The translations under genes were made by a program, and so were the position numbers. Below are positions 18,301 through 26,550 of a DNA stretch of 64,000 nt, in pieces (the first letter of the stretch is position 1; every line of letters starts with the position of its first letter). Origin of the DNA: Coleofasciculus sp. FACHB-T130 (GTDB lineage Bacteria > Cyanobacteriota > Cyanobacteriia > Cyanobacteriales > FACHB-T130); contig NZ_JACJOG010000014.1 of NCBI RefSeq assembly GCF_014695375.1, forward strand, positions 62,001-126,000, given 5' to 3'. The notes below the pieces were generated by a model that did no database searches, was not told where the DNA came from, and saw nothing but the letters and a program-made list of their open reading frames with translations.

Positions 18301-19235
18301 CTACTTCTCTAGGGATAGATTCTAAGCCCTATGCCCTTGAAGCACAATTACGGACTATCCAAGACCATCTAAGTCGAACACAATTGCCAGCAACCGTTTC
18401 ACCACACCCAGAATCCGGTTTTAGATTAGAATGGCAAACTCCGCCCGCCAAGGTAACAATTATTATTGATGGTGACGTTCCTTGGGAGTCTTTATCTAGT
18501 TGCATTCGTGCAGTTTCATCGTTTGCTGATTCTAGTATTCATACAGCGAAAGTAGTTTTACCAGAGTCTAGTTATAACTCACAAAAGAGCGAACGAGACA
18601 CTATCATCAAAAATACCAACTTGCCTATTGAGTGGCTGATATTCAGAGAGAATAAGCTAGAAACTTTAGCAAAAGCTGCGAAAAAAGAACCGACTGACGT
18701 AGTTTTGTTTGTATCAGGTGAAATTACTAGATTTCAAGAAGGATGGATACAAGAATTAAGTGGTTGGGTTCTCAGTCATCCAAATATTGGATTTGCTACA
18801 GCGCTCATCTTAACAGAGGAAAATATTGTTGTTGAAGCAGGAATAATTGTTGATCAATACGGAAATGGCTCCCCGCTATTGCGTGGTAGGAACTTATATT
18901 CTTGGGAAATTTTTGGGGGAGCGCTATGGTATAGAAATTGCACTGCAAGCTCTCCTAAAGCTGTGGCGTTTAGTTATGACCATTACTTGACCTTAGATGG
19001 ATTACCTACAAATGTATCTTCTTTATCGTCTGCAATGATAAAACTGTGTCAAGCTAGTCGCCGTAAAAATAAACGTGGTTTAGTAAATCCACACGCGCGA
19101 GCATTCTTGAAAGATTTACCCAACGATGATATTCCAGAATTTCATGAATCTTTAGCTGATGATCCCTATTTTCATCCTGCTTTTGATTCAGTTGCTCCCT
19201 TGAAATTAAGATTGAAAAATGGAAAACATTTATGA
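15348..19235 (+). CDS. Multidomain methyltransferase / coiled-coil / GT2 glycosyltransferase
   Basis: A 1295-residue fusion. Residues about 60-230 form a class I SAM methyltransferase (ILELGAGCGAITRYLGE near 86, VVTLIGVLEYSG near 145). Residues about 330-560 hold a kinase-fold-like stretch containing NYVDCTPWNLIVTPKGALNY, resembling small-molecule or sugar kinases. Residues 577-660 are six copies of a 14-residue coiled-coil repeat. From about residue 780 a family 2 glycosyltransferase begins (LLSVILPVYKVPFFILEETL) with the metal motif LLDHDDLLAPSAF near 870 and a long C-terminal extension. The gene starts 9 bp after the ABC ATPase and ends in a 4-bp ATGA overlap with the next gene. Methyl capping coupled to chain extension would suit a Wzt-type exporter, but that link is inference. 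Confidence 0.85.
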   Translation: MNYPEDFFRFQELNLWLPKRNYSVFNYSDGSEEEAYLENCLKKVSDLRCHSSELVGYIRNWPSEYHLSPKRSNLLRPILLNKGSSILELGAGCGAITRYLGENVDKVIAVEGSDKRANIAALRCRDLENVQIVHGNFQNIEFNEKFDVVTLIGVLEYSGQYINSGNPQQQALEIAKRHLKNDGILILAIENKLGLKYFAGCSEDHTGILFDGLEGYSSGSLVRTFGKQELEKLLKISGFTDIDFLYPFPDYKLPDVVIRLNETSPHYSTPFLYNWLGYVNSRDYSNRKIEIFEEFLVTKQIEANGFLSQVSNSFLVLASGGKLISEKFLDPEAIVWKYNVMRSKEFMTQLCLRRNRSDGSLFLKREPIYTELTLEQETDPTKELKHYANESTQIVSGTTLIEQIIQAIRFRASGDEEFLKSCINIWYKFLVKEAQRCLGSKTELPGNYVDCTPWNLIVTPKGALNYIDREWSYLARLPIKFILFRGFLGIYNWAYLWIDAGWDILQPDKSFRSFLNFCLQLVELDINAEEFNRFALLDWEFQERTKLVASGNFDEFTRFLNSIPQSMLFVKSIERSQSQLHQTQAELQHSQSQLHQTQAELQHSQSQLHQTQAELQHLQSQLHQTQAELQHSQSQLHQTQAELQHSQSQLHQTQAELQHSLSIVASMETSKFWKLRTIWFKFKKSISSVLLPFVRLSNKSIFVIRNEGFYIFTQRTAKFLIHRMTSFHTRSYLTDTLVAKILQSLAEPPEYTEWINDYEPNDEELKQQKNKALSFKYKPLLSVILPVYKVPFFILEETLNSVLNQTYTNWELCIAFADIGNLQTSQYLEALSLQDQRVRLTIMLENQGISGNSNAAIKLASGEFIVLLDHDDLLAPSAFYEVIKKLNEQQNLDFLYSDKDCVSANSKVRSRLLLKPEWSPEILYSANYLTHLCVARRELVERIGGFRPETDGAQDWDIFFRITEQTSRIARINSVLYHWRIIQGSTSLGIDSKPYALEAQLRTIQDHLSRTQLPATVSPHPESGFRLEWQTPPAKVTIIIDGDVPWESLSSCIRAVSSFADSSIHTAKVVLPESSYNSQKSERDTIIKNTNLPIEWLIFRENKLETLAKAAKKEPTDVVLFVSGEITRFQEGWIQELSGWVLSHPNIGFATALILTEENIVVEAGIIVDQYGNGSPLLRGRNLYSWEIFGGALWYRNCTASSPKAVAFSYDHYLTLDGLPTNVSSLSSAMIKLCQASRRKNKRGLVNPHARAFLKDLPNDDIPEFHESLADDPYFHPAFDSVAPLKLRLKNGKHL
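17076..17327 (+). repeat. Six 42-bp tandem repeats inside the fusion gene
   Basis: Six consecutive copies of a 42-bp unit beginning CAGTCGCAGTTGCATCAAAC encode the 14-residue unit QSQLHQTQAELQHS. The copies are almost identical: the only difference I see is C to T at 17200 (Ser to Leu) in copy three. A 42-bp unit preserves frame, so copy number can change without disrupting the protein. The encoded segment is a Gln/Leu/His-rich coiled coil between the two enzymatic halves. Confidence 0.95.
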
Positions 19236-20500
19236 GAATTAAAGCGTTTCTAAAGAAAGTAATTAATCAGACATTGTTACCTTTAGATAGCTATAGTAGA
19301 GATGCTACTGCACTGGCACGAGTTATTGATTTTTCATACGCAGATATCTCGGAATTTCAACAACATCCTGAAAGAGTTAGCAAATCAGGCACTCACAGTG
19401 TGAATTGGTATTTGCCATCTTTTGAGAATGCTTTCTATGGTGGAGTGATGACAATACTCCGCACTGCGGATTATTTATTCCAAAAGGGAGGGATGCACCA
19501 GAGATTCTTGATTTGTGGTGATATAAATGCTGATGCTGTAGCTGAAAAAATTACGAAGGTATTTCCGGCTTTAAAGAGCGCAGAGGTGATAATCCTCAAC
19601 TCTGCCCAAGCAATTCAGAACATACCAGTATCAGATTTCTCAATCGCTACACTTTGGACAACTGCCTATGTTCTGCTAAAGGTACAAAATACGGGGTTGA
19701 AATTTTATTTTATTCAGGACTTTGAACCGTTATTCTATCCCGCTGGCTCCACCTATGCTCAAGCTGAAGCTACATACCGATTTGGATTCTATGGGATTGC
19801 TAATACTATAAGTTTGAAGAAAATATACGAGATCGAATACGACGGAGTATCAGTTCACTTTACTCCTTGTATCGATACTAATGTTTTCTATAGTGAAAAT
19901 AGTTTAAAGAAGAATGACCAGCCGAAACGTGTCTTTTTTTATGGGCGACCAGGACATCCACGCAATGGTTTTGAATTAGCAGTTGAATCAATGCGTCAGC
20001 TAAAGAAACGTTATGGTTCTGGTGTGGAAATTTTATCAGCTGGGGCAAATTGGAAGCCTGAAGACTATGGATTGGGGGGAGTACTAGAGAATCTAGGGTT
20101 GTTAAATTATGAAGCAACAGGACATCTCTATCGTTCTTGTCATATTGGACTTTCAATGATGATGACACGACATCCATCTTACTTACCTTTTGAAATGATG
20201 GCATGCGGTGTGTTAGTGGTTTCAAATGTAAATCCGAGTACCCGATGGCTGTTGCGTGATGGTGAAAATTGTCTTCTTTCCAATCCAAGTGCATCCTGTC
20301 TTGCTGAAACGATCTCGCTGGCAATTGATAAATATGACGAATTTGCACACATTAAAAAGAATGCAGTTGAGTATATGATGAATTATCACCAGGATTGGTC
20401 GGTTGAATTAGCACGAATTCATCAATTTATGTTAAATGTTCCTGGTATAGAAAATCGCAGTAGAGAGGGATTATACGTGAGCAAATTTGCTAAAGTTTAA
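19232..20500 (+). CDS. WsaF-like (rhamnosyl)transferase, GT-B fold
   Basis: A 422-residue glycosyltransferase. The N-terminal part (SVNWYLPSFENAFYGGVMTI near residue 55) matches the start of the WsaF rhamnosyltransferase family. The C-terminal Rossmann domain has VFFYGRPGHPRNGFELAVES near residue 235 and a donor-site region SYLPFEMMACGVLVVSN near 315. It begins in a 4-bp overlap with the fusion gene, so the two are translationally coupled and probably act on the same glycan. Rhamnose as donor would agree with the rfbA/C/D genes in this locus, but the sugar is inferred from the family. No membrane segment is apparent. Confidence 0.78.
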   Translation: MRIKAFLKKVINQTLLPLDSYSRDATALARVIDFSYADISEFQQHPERVSKSGTHSVNWYLPSFENAFYGGVMTILRTADYLFQKGGMHQRFLICGDINADAVAEKITKVFPALKSAEVIILNSAQAIQNIPVSDFSIATLWTTAYVLLKVQNTGLKFYFIQDFEPLFYPAGSTYAQAEATYRFGFYGIANTISLKKIYEIEYDGVSVHFTPCIDTNVFYSENSLKKNDQPKRVFFYGRPGHPRNGFELAVESMRQLKKRYGSGVEILSAGANWKPEDYGLGGVLENLGLLNYEATGHLYRSCHIGLSMMMTRHPSYLPFEMMACGVLVVSNVNPSTRWLLRDGENCLLSNPSASCLAETISLAIDKYDEFAHIKKNAVEYMMNYHQDWSVELARIHQFMLNVPGIENRSREGLYVSKFAKV

Positions 20501-20555
20501 GTTGATAATGTTTGCTTACATTCACTTGAGCGAATAAAGCTAGGAGATTATTTTA

Positions 20556-21230
20556 ATGAATACAGTAAAATCGCTTATTAAGATAGATATAGGTTGTGGT
20601 CCACATAAGAGGGAGGGCTTTATAGGTATAGATAGTAGCAAGCATTCTGGCGTTGATTATGTAGTCGATATAGAAAAAGAAGACCTTCCCTTTGAAAACG
20701 GAAGCGTAGACTATATTTTTTCATCACATTGCTTGGAGCATATCTCAAATACAAACAGGTTTTTTCAAGAAATTTGTCGTGTGGCTTGTGAGGGAGCAAC
20801 CGTAGAAATTTGGACCCCGTATGCGTTTAGCAACGGAGCCTTCATATTTAGTCATGTTCAGTTTCTGAACGAAGAACACTATATGCATATGTGCGTACTA
20901 TTTCCCGAAGTTTATAAAAAGTTAACTGGAGGCTTTTGGGTATTAAATGAGATAAAGTACGTAGTATTGCCTAGCACACTAGTGGATATTGACAGAAGTG
21001 GTCATAGCCTAGATTTTGCCCTCAAATACTTTAAAGGCGTGGTTCAGGAGTTCGGCGTTTTTATGAATATTTATCGTTCAAAGCCACCTAAAGAAAAGGT
21101 TCCTGCATGGTGGGAGGTGAGGACATTTTCTACAGACCGTTATGAGAAAAGCATGAGAATTAAAGAACTCGCACCGTCAACTGATGAAGAAGTATCTAAA
21201 GCTATAAAAAAGTTTGCTTTAGATGGTTAG
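20556..21230 (+). CDS. Class I SAM-dependent methyltransferase
   Basis: A 224-residue soluble protein. Motif I is KIDIGCGPHKREGFIGID near residues 9-27, and the post-motif region FENGSVDYIFSSHCLEHISN near 48-67 is typical of the Methyltransf_11-like group often found in glycan clusters. An AGGAG ribosome-binding site sits at 20542-20546, well spaced from the ATG. The last 60 residues are charged and unlike the family core. It lies 55 bp after the WsaF-like gene on the same strand and probably modifies a sugar of the same polymer. Substrate unknown. Confidence 0.75.
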   Translation: MNTVKSLIKIDIGCGPHKREGFIGIDSSKHSGVDYVVDIEKEDLPFENGSVDYIFSSHCLEHISNTNRFFQEICRVACEGATVEIWTPYAFSNGAFIFSHVQFLNEEHYMHMCVLFPEVYKKLTGGFWVLNEIKYVVLPSTLVDIDRSGHSLDFALKYFKGVVQEFGVFMNIYRSKPPKEKVPAWWEVRTFSTDRYEKSMRIKELAPSTDEEVSKAIKKFALDG

Positions 21231-21446
21231 AAATCGAAGAATTCTGAGTACTTAGCTATATTCTGTATCAACGCTATTGTGGTATGGAAATAAATAGGCT
21301 TACCAACAATAATACAAAAGCTAAAACTAGAAAGCCATCAGCGACAACAGTGGAAATACACAGTCTAGTCCAAAATAACTATATCCCGCACTAGCTGAAA
21401 CACTATAAAATGCCTACCTTACCAAATCCAATAACCTTAATGCACA

Positions 21447-22091
21447 ATGAGAGTTAAGGATAATTCACAAGATAGGTTAGCGCTCATATTCTTCTGGCTT
21501 ATATATTCAGCAATAATAGGGCTGTTGACACTACTGGGGTTTAACGCGATTTTTCAGTACTATGCTCCTAATGGCATAGCTGCAACGCTACCACTAGCTA
21601 GGCTTAGCGAACCTTTTGCCTTAGTGACGGCTATTGAACTATGGGATAAATCCAATCTGACACAACCTTTCGTAGCAGAATTAAATGGTTTGGGAAGAAT
21701 AGATATTCAGGTAGTTACCTGGCTCGAGCGACCCCGACAAAATGATGTATTTTGGCAGTTGAGTGAAATAGGCGACGACGGCAAAAAGATTCTCAAGCGT
21801 AAGGGTAGTTTTCACGCCCGTGATGCCAAGGACTGGAGATTTGTTAGTCTTAAGTTTCAGCCACTTCCTGAAAGTGCCTGTAAGCACTACGAAATTTCAT
21901 TTTCTGCTGCTGGTACTTCTCAGCCTGAAAGTATTGGTTTACCAATTTATAAAACTCAGGAAGCTCCTCTGCCTGAAGAGATGCCAAGGATAACTTCAAC
22001 CGTATTTAAACAGACAAATTTGAATCAAACAGTGTATTCTCCAGGAGCTATCAGCGCCTCCCTATCTTACTTTTACCATAAATCAACTTAA
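21447..22091 (+). CDS. Membrane-anchored protein of unknown function
   Basis: A 214-residue protein that I do not recognise. One hydrophobic segment near residues 12-36 looks like an uncleaved anchor. The remaining 175 residues would be outside the cytoplasm and alternate strands and turns like a beta-sandwich (GRIDIQVVTWLERPRQNDVF, then KDWRFVSLKFQPLPES). It is preceded by a 216-bp gap and followed 6 bp later by a multi-pass membrane protein, so the two are probably co-expressed and may form one complex. Its place in a glycan locus suggests a cell-envelope role, but nothing more can be supported. Confidence 0.6.
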   Translation: MRVKDNSQDRLALIFFWLIYSAIIGLLTLLGFNAIFQYYAPNGIAATLPLARLSEPFALVTAIELWDKSNLTQPFVAELNGLGRIDIQVVTWLERPRQNDVFWQLSEIGDDGKKILKRKGSFHARDAKDWRFVSLKFQPLPESACKHYEISFSAAGTSQPESIGLPIYKTQEAPLPEEMPRITSTVFKQTNLNQTVYSPGAISASLSYFYHKST

Positions 22092-22097
22092 TTTACA

Positions 22098-23597
22098 ATG
22101 AAAAATAGAGGGTTAAACGTAAGAAAGTGGTTCAATTTCCTAATATATCTGCTCAATAGACATCCTCATCATAAACAGTTAGTTTTGTTTATTGGATGTT
22201 GGGCAGTGTCATTTCTAATATTTTTCTTCCGCAACCCCGATCCATTCATAAACCCTGTATTTTACGCGGAAGATGGACATGACTATGTTGGTCCTATCCT
22301 GACTCAGGGATTTTGGTCAACCTTATTTACTCCTCACATAAATTATTATGTATTTGGAAACGTTATTTTGGCAGGAATCGCCATAAAAATTAGCAATATT
22401 TTATATCCGGATAATTTATTGTACATCCCTCAAAGCATAGCCCTTGTTTCTTATATATTTTATGGCTTAGTAGCAACTTTACCCCTTTTATTATTAGGAG
22501 ACTGGATCAGGTTGCCATATCTGATTGCACTGGCGTTAGTATCTAGCTTTTTTCCGCTACATGATGCAGATGCTGAAGTACTGGGTAGAGTTTCAAACGT
22601 TGGGTATTCATTCGTTTATATAGCATTTGTTTTAATTGTTTATCGCCTCTTTTGTATGAAGCGATCGCGTTTCATACTTTTAGTCGATTTTATAATACTT
22701 ATATGTGCTGGAACCAATCCGGTAGTTTATCTTTTAATTCCTGTAATTTACATTCCCTATTTAAAGCAGCTTTTAATTGAAAAAAAATCTTTAAAGTTTA
22801 TTTTTAAAACTCCTGCTTTTTTAAGCGCTGTTATCCTTGGTTTTCTAGCTTTATTTAAAATAGTTTATATTACGCTTAATTTTGGAATGACTGGAACAAA
22901 ACCAACAGGACATTTTTTAGATTCACCATTTATTTTAGGCAATGCTATCGAAATGCTTATTGCTAGATCGATGCTTCATCCTATCATTTACTCAATTTAC
23001 GAAAAATTTAATGATTTCGTTGCTATTCTCGTTTTTATAGTAATTATTATTGCTGCCAGCCTAGCTTCAACCAAAGCAAATCGGTGGTTATTCGTCTTTG
23101 GCTTTTATTCATTGCTTAGTTTTACAATTATAGCAGCAGTATTTAGACCAGGCCTCAGCGCCTTGTTCAATAATTACACACTTACAGGACTTCACAGATA
23201 CTATTATGGTCAAAACTTACTCGCAATTTTCTTAATAGTCTTATGGTTTCATGACATGGCTCTTCGTATTAAAAAAAATCTACTTCGTCAAGCATTAATG
23301 GTAGTAATGTTAACAATATTTATGACTGGTTGGCGAGATTTATCTACTTATGGGAATCCCGCTTATCCAATGAGAGAAATAGGTAACTTCGAGCAATCAT
23401 TAATAGTTGCATTAAAAGAGAGAAGATTTGTGGACATTCGTGGAATACCGGATAGTAAGGGTCGTTTTCTTGAAGTGCCGATATATCCAAGAACTTCCAC
23501 CTGGAAGATGGTAATACCAAAGGAGTTAGCTGAGAAGTCGGCTGACAAAGGTAACATAATGAGTAGCATGGTTAAATGCCAGTCAAAGCTACGTTAA
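22098..23597 (+). CDS. Multi-pass membrane protein, possible GT-C type
   Basis: A 499-residue protein with about eleven membrane segments. An acidic motif FYAEDGHDYVGP follows the first segment (near residue 58), a position where GT-C glycosyltransferases carry catalytic acidic residues in the first extracytoplasmic loop. That makes a lipid-linked sugar transferase plausible, but I do not recognise a defined family. The short C-terminal tail is soluble. It begins 6 bp after the anchored beta protein and is followed 29 bp later by a decayed oxidoreductase copy. Codons are AT-rich like the rest of the central locus. Confidence 0.6.
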   Translation: MKNRGLNVRKWFNFLIYLLNRHPHHKQLVLFIGCWAVSFLIFFFRNPDPFINPVFYAEDGHDYVGPILTQGFWSTLFTPHINYYVFGNVILAGIAIKISNILYPDNLLYIPQSIALVSYIFYGLVATLPLLLLGDWIRLPYLIALALVSSFFPLHDADAEVLGRVSNVGYSFVYIAFVLIVYRLFCMKRSRFILLVDFIILICAGTNPVVYLLIPVIYIPYLKQLLIEKKSLKFIFKTPAFLSAVILGFLALFKIVYITLNFGMTGTKPTGHFLDSPFILGNAIEMLIARSMLHPIIYSIYEKFNDFVAILVFIVIIIAASLASTKANRWLFVFGFYSLLSFTIIAAVFRPGLSALFNNYTLTGLHRYYYGQNLLAIFLIVLWFHDMALRIKKNLLRQALMVVMLTIFMTGWRDLSTYGNPAYPMREIGNFEQSLIVALKERRFVDIRGIPDSKGRFLEVPIYPRTSTWKMVIPKELAEKSADKGNIMSSMVKCQSKLR

Positions 23598-23626
23598 CCA
23601 TGTAGGGTTAAGCAAATGTACCTGTA

Positions 23627-24161
23627 ATGAGTCAGTCAAAGCACGAAGCTATCATAATTGGTGGAGGATTCTTCGGATGTAAAATGCCTTTATATCTAAA
23701 GAAATACATGAATAAGGTCATTTTATTTTAACCAGAAAATAAGCTTCTTCAACGTGCATCTTACACTGACCAAGCTAGAGTCCACAACGGTTATCACTAC
23801 CCAAAAAGTATCCTTTCTAAAGTCATTAAGTTACGAGACAGCAAGGCTTCCCGGATTGAAGTATTTTTCAACTCTGGGGATAGGGAATAGGGTCAGCGCT
23901 AAATACGTCTTTAACTGCACTTACTCAGCAATTAACAAAATTATTTCGGCTTCTCGACTTCCCATTATCCCTTTAAAGCATGAGTTAGCTGAGATGGCAT
24001 TAGTTGAAGTACCTGAACCTCTGAAGCACTTAGGTATTACCGTCATGTGCGGTTCCTTCTTCTCCATTATGCTTTTTCCACCACGCGGACTGCACACATT
24101 GAGTCATGTGCGCTATACACCCCACTTCTACTGGCAAGAGACTGAAAAGTTTTGTCGTTAA
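23627..24161 (+). pseudogene. Decayed duplicate of the FAD-dependent oxidoreductase
   Basis: From an ATG at 23627 the translation parallels the N-terminus of the intact oxidoreductase at 26547 (SKHEAIIIGGGFFGCKMPLY versus SKYNAIVIGGGFFGCRMALA). It then meets a TAA at codon 35 (23729-23731). Homology continues (LLQRASYTDQARVHNGYHYP), and a deletion of roughly 300 bp removes the middle. From about 23905 the sequence again matches closely (YVFNCTYSAIN, then KHELAEMALVEVPEPLKHLG) and stops near 24160. A 135-residue open frame at 23754-24161 is only the residual part and includes a shifted segment. This is a relic of gene duplication, not a functional gene. Confidence 0.88.
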
Positions 24162-24180
24162 CGGAAAATCCTTGAATTAT

Positions 24181-26019
24181 ATGAAAACCATCTGGAGTCA
24201 AAACCTAGTTTCTATATCTATAAAGATTTTTTATAAAGGCGTTTTCATAATTTCGTTATTTTTACTTTTAAATTTGTTATTTTATCAATTTATACAGGCG
24301 TATTCTGTAAGTATTCATTTTAATGGTAGCCCCATTAATGGAAGCTTTCAGATATTCAATCCCCTACGCAGAATTGGGGAAGGTCAAACTCCTGGTCGAG
24401 ATTTTCAATTTTTTCACGGTTTAGGTACTCTTTATCTCCATTATTTACCTTATGTATTGTTAGGAAAGAATTTATTTAGTTCGGAAATCGCTAGATACTT
24501 AATTTCAATGTGGCTATTTACTTTCACTAATTATTTGTTTTTACGCTCAACTAAAATTCCTAAAGAACTGTCTTTACTCATTTCAATAGCTATTACATAC
24601 AGTAGCGATTTTTTAGGTTTAAATAGCCTTTTGTACCCTGAGAATAGCCTACTTGGTGTAAGGTCAAGTATGCCCATCATTACAGGTGCAATACTAATAT
24701 ATATTAGGACTAATCTTTTTAAGGAAAATAAACGAAGTACGTACTCTTTTTATACTTTTGAAATAGTTACTTCTTGTGTAGTAGCAATATGCTTCTTCAT
24801 GAGTACAGAACATGGAATGGCTGCACTTGTGAGTGCGTCTATAATGTTTGTAGCATTTCCAGTTTGGGAAAAATCTTTTTCCCAACGATTGCGATCGCTT
24901 AGTTTCTTTATTATATTTTATAGTTTGAGCGTATTATGCATTTATGTGTTACTCTGTGGTTATAATTTTTATTTACCACTGAAATATAGTTTAATCGACA
25001 TACCAACCGATCAGTTTTGGTATTTCGGAAGCCCACCTTCACCGTTTCTAAAAAGTATTTATGAAGTAAACTCCCTAGTCTGTTATAGGATTTATATTGC
25101 CTTTTTTCTATTAATTATATCTGCAATCTTATATTTTGTAAGTTCAGAAATTAAAAAGCCTAAATTCTCAATTATTTTATTTCTAATTATTTATGGTATT
25201 GCCTCCAACATCAGCTACTTAGGGATTGCTATTATAGAGTACAGTACACCTTTGTACAGGCTAGAAATTTTAATTACAATTTATTATTGTTTAGAAGCTT
25301 TTAAGTCAGTTTTTTCTATAAACAAAACAATACAAACGCTACATCACGCACTTAATTCATTACTTTTATTATCTTTAATTATTCTAATTATTAGATTAAT
25401 ATTTAATTTTAACCTATACAACCCAATTTCCCAGTTACAGTTATTGATTACTAACTCTCAACAGATAACTAGCAACAAAGTCTTAGGCGTATACCTTAGT
25501 CCTAGCTGGGTGGAAACTCAAAAAATAGCTAAAAATGTCATCGGTAGATTATCCTCCAGTCCTGCCATCTTATTGAGTAGCCCTTTGTCTGATAAAAACT
25601 GGATTAACGGCATTAGTAGATTTGCCCCAGGCTTTTTTGTTAGTGATATTTCTGAATTAGTAAACATCAGACCAGGTGATATAGCCACTTTTACTAAAAG
25701 TGGTTCAAGAACTATAACCGCAATTAATGGAGATCAAGTATATGTCGAAGGAACCAAATTAGACCCAGTAGCGGATGGATATCCTCATCCTATACAAATA
25801 CAAAGAAATCCAGAAACACCCAAAATAAATAGTTTTGATATTTGGTCTACTTATTCAGGCCTTTTAGAGGCAGAATATGGAGTATTTCACCCAGAATCGG
25901 ACTATATAATTCATGCTTTAGGGATTCATGCAAGGAAAAAGTATGTAGATACATTTATAGCTACAAAACCTAAGTTTGTGACTACAATTCGTTCAAAATT
26001 TACTCTTTATGAACAGTAG
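24181..26019 (+). CDS. Large multi-pass membrane protein, cut by an in-frame TAG
   Basis: A 612-residue reading frame with about eleven membrane segments over the first 440 residues, then a soluble extracytoplasmic portion. An arginine/acidic motif, GEGQTPGRDFQFFHGLGTLY, lies in the first large loop near residue 60. A similar placement is seen in putative GT-C glycosyltransferases, but no family is assigned. The frame ends at TAG 26017-26019, and the codons directly after it continue in the same frame with protein-like sequence (next entry), so the true product was probably about 790 residues. ATG at 24181 is preferred over an earlier in-frame ATG at 24106, which lies inside the oxidoreductase relic. 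Confidence 0.65.
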   Translation: MKTIWSQNLVSISIKIFYKGVFIISLFLLLNLLFYQFIQAYSVSIHFNGSPINGSFQIFNPLRRIGEGQTPGRDFQFFHGLGTLYLHYLPYVLLGKNLFSSEIARYLISMWLFTFTNYLFLRSTKIPKELSLLISIAITYSSDFLGLNSLLYPENSLLGVRSSMPIITGAILIYIRTNLFKENKRSTYSFYTFEIVTSCVVAICFFMSTEHGMAALVSASIMFVAFPVWEKSFSQRLRSLSFFIIFYSLSVLCIYVLLCGYNFYLPLKYSLIDIPTDQFWYFGSPPSPFLKSIYEVNSLVCYRIYIAFFLLIISAILYFVSSEIKKPKFSIILFLIIYGIASNISYLGIAIIEYSTPLYRLEILITIYYCLEAFKSVFSINKTIQTLHHALNSLLLLSLIILIIRLIFNFNLYNPISQLQLLITNSQQITSNKVLGVYLSPSWVETQKIAKNVIGRLSSSPAILLSSPLSDKNWINGISRFAPGFFVSDISELVNIRPGDIATFTKSGSRTITAINGDQVYVEGTKLDPVADGYPHPIQIQRNPETPKINSFDIWSTYSGLLEAEYGVFHPESDYIIHALGIHARKKYVDTFIATKPKFVTTIRSKFTLYEQ

Positions 26020-26550
26020 ATTCAAAACACATCATGGGATTTTTATGAAATATTATTACAAAACTATAAACCTGTAGCTTTGACCAATCATAGCTTAATT
26101 TGGCAGAGGCGTGAGGATGCTTTGTGGAAAACCGATCCAATTTGGGATGGGGAAGTAAGGGTCCGGCAAGGTGAAAGTGCAAAAAACACAGTAATTGAAA
26201 TACCATTAATTTCAAAACATAGTATCACTCAATCACAAATTTTGCCTATTGTAGTAAATATAAATTATGAGATTAGTAATTACTGGAAATATATCCCCTT
26301 AGCCGGAAAGTTGCCTCGTTACTTCTTAAAACCTATCAATACAAAATCAAAACTACCTATCTCACTACCTCCTCATTTGAAGTCTATAAACTTTCCTCTT
26401 TATATTGAGCCTAATACTAAGCCTATGCTTAAATTGGATGTGGCATCGTTGCTTCCTGGTGTTAACTTTAAAATTACCAGTTTGCGCTATCGTATTCTTC
26501 GAGTACCAGAACAAAATATCTCTGCACTAATGGACATTAAAGCTGAATGA
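26020..26550 (+). pseudogene. C-terminal part of the interrupted membrane protein
   Basis: The codons right after the TAG at 26017 stay in frame for 176 residues without another stop and read like a natural continuation (YEQ-stop-IQNTSWDFYEILLQNY, then SLIWQRREDALWKTDPIWDG). No ATG lies near its start; the first possible starts are weak TTG codons such as 26080. One base change, TGG (Trp) to TAG, explains the break. It ends in a 4-bp ATGA overlap with the intact oxidoreductase gene. A sequencing error, a recent nonsense mutation or stop readthrough would all produce this picture. Confidence 0.75.

Noticed and set aside
23754-24161. 135-residue open frame as an independent gene
   Set aside because: It is the shifted and truncated remains of an oxidoreductase copy, with clear homology on both sides of a deletion.
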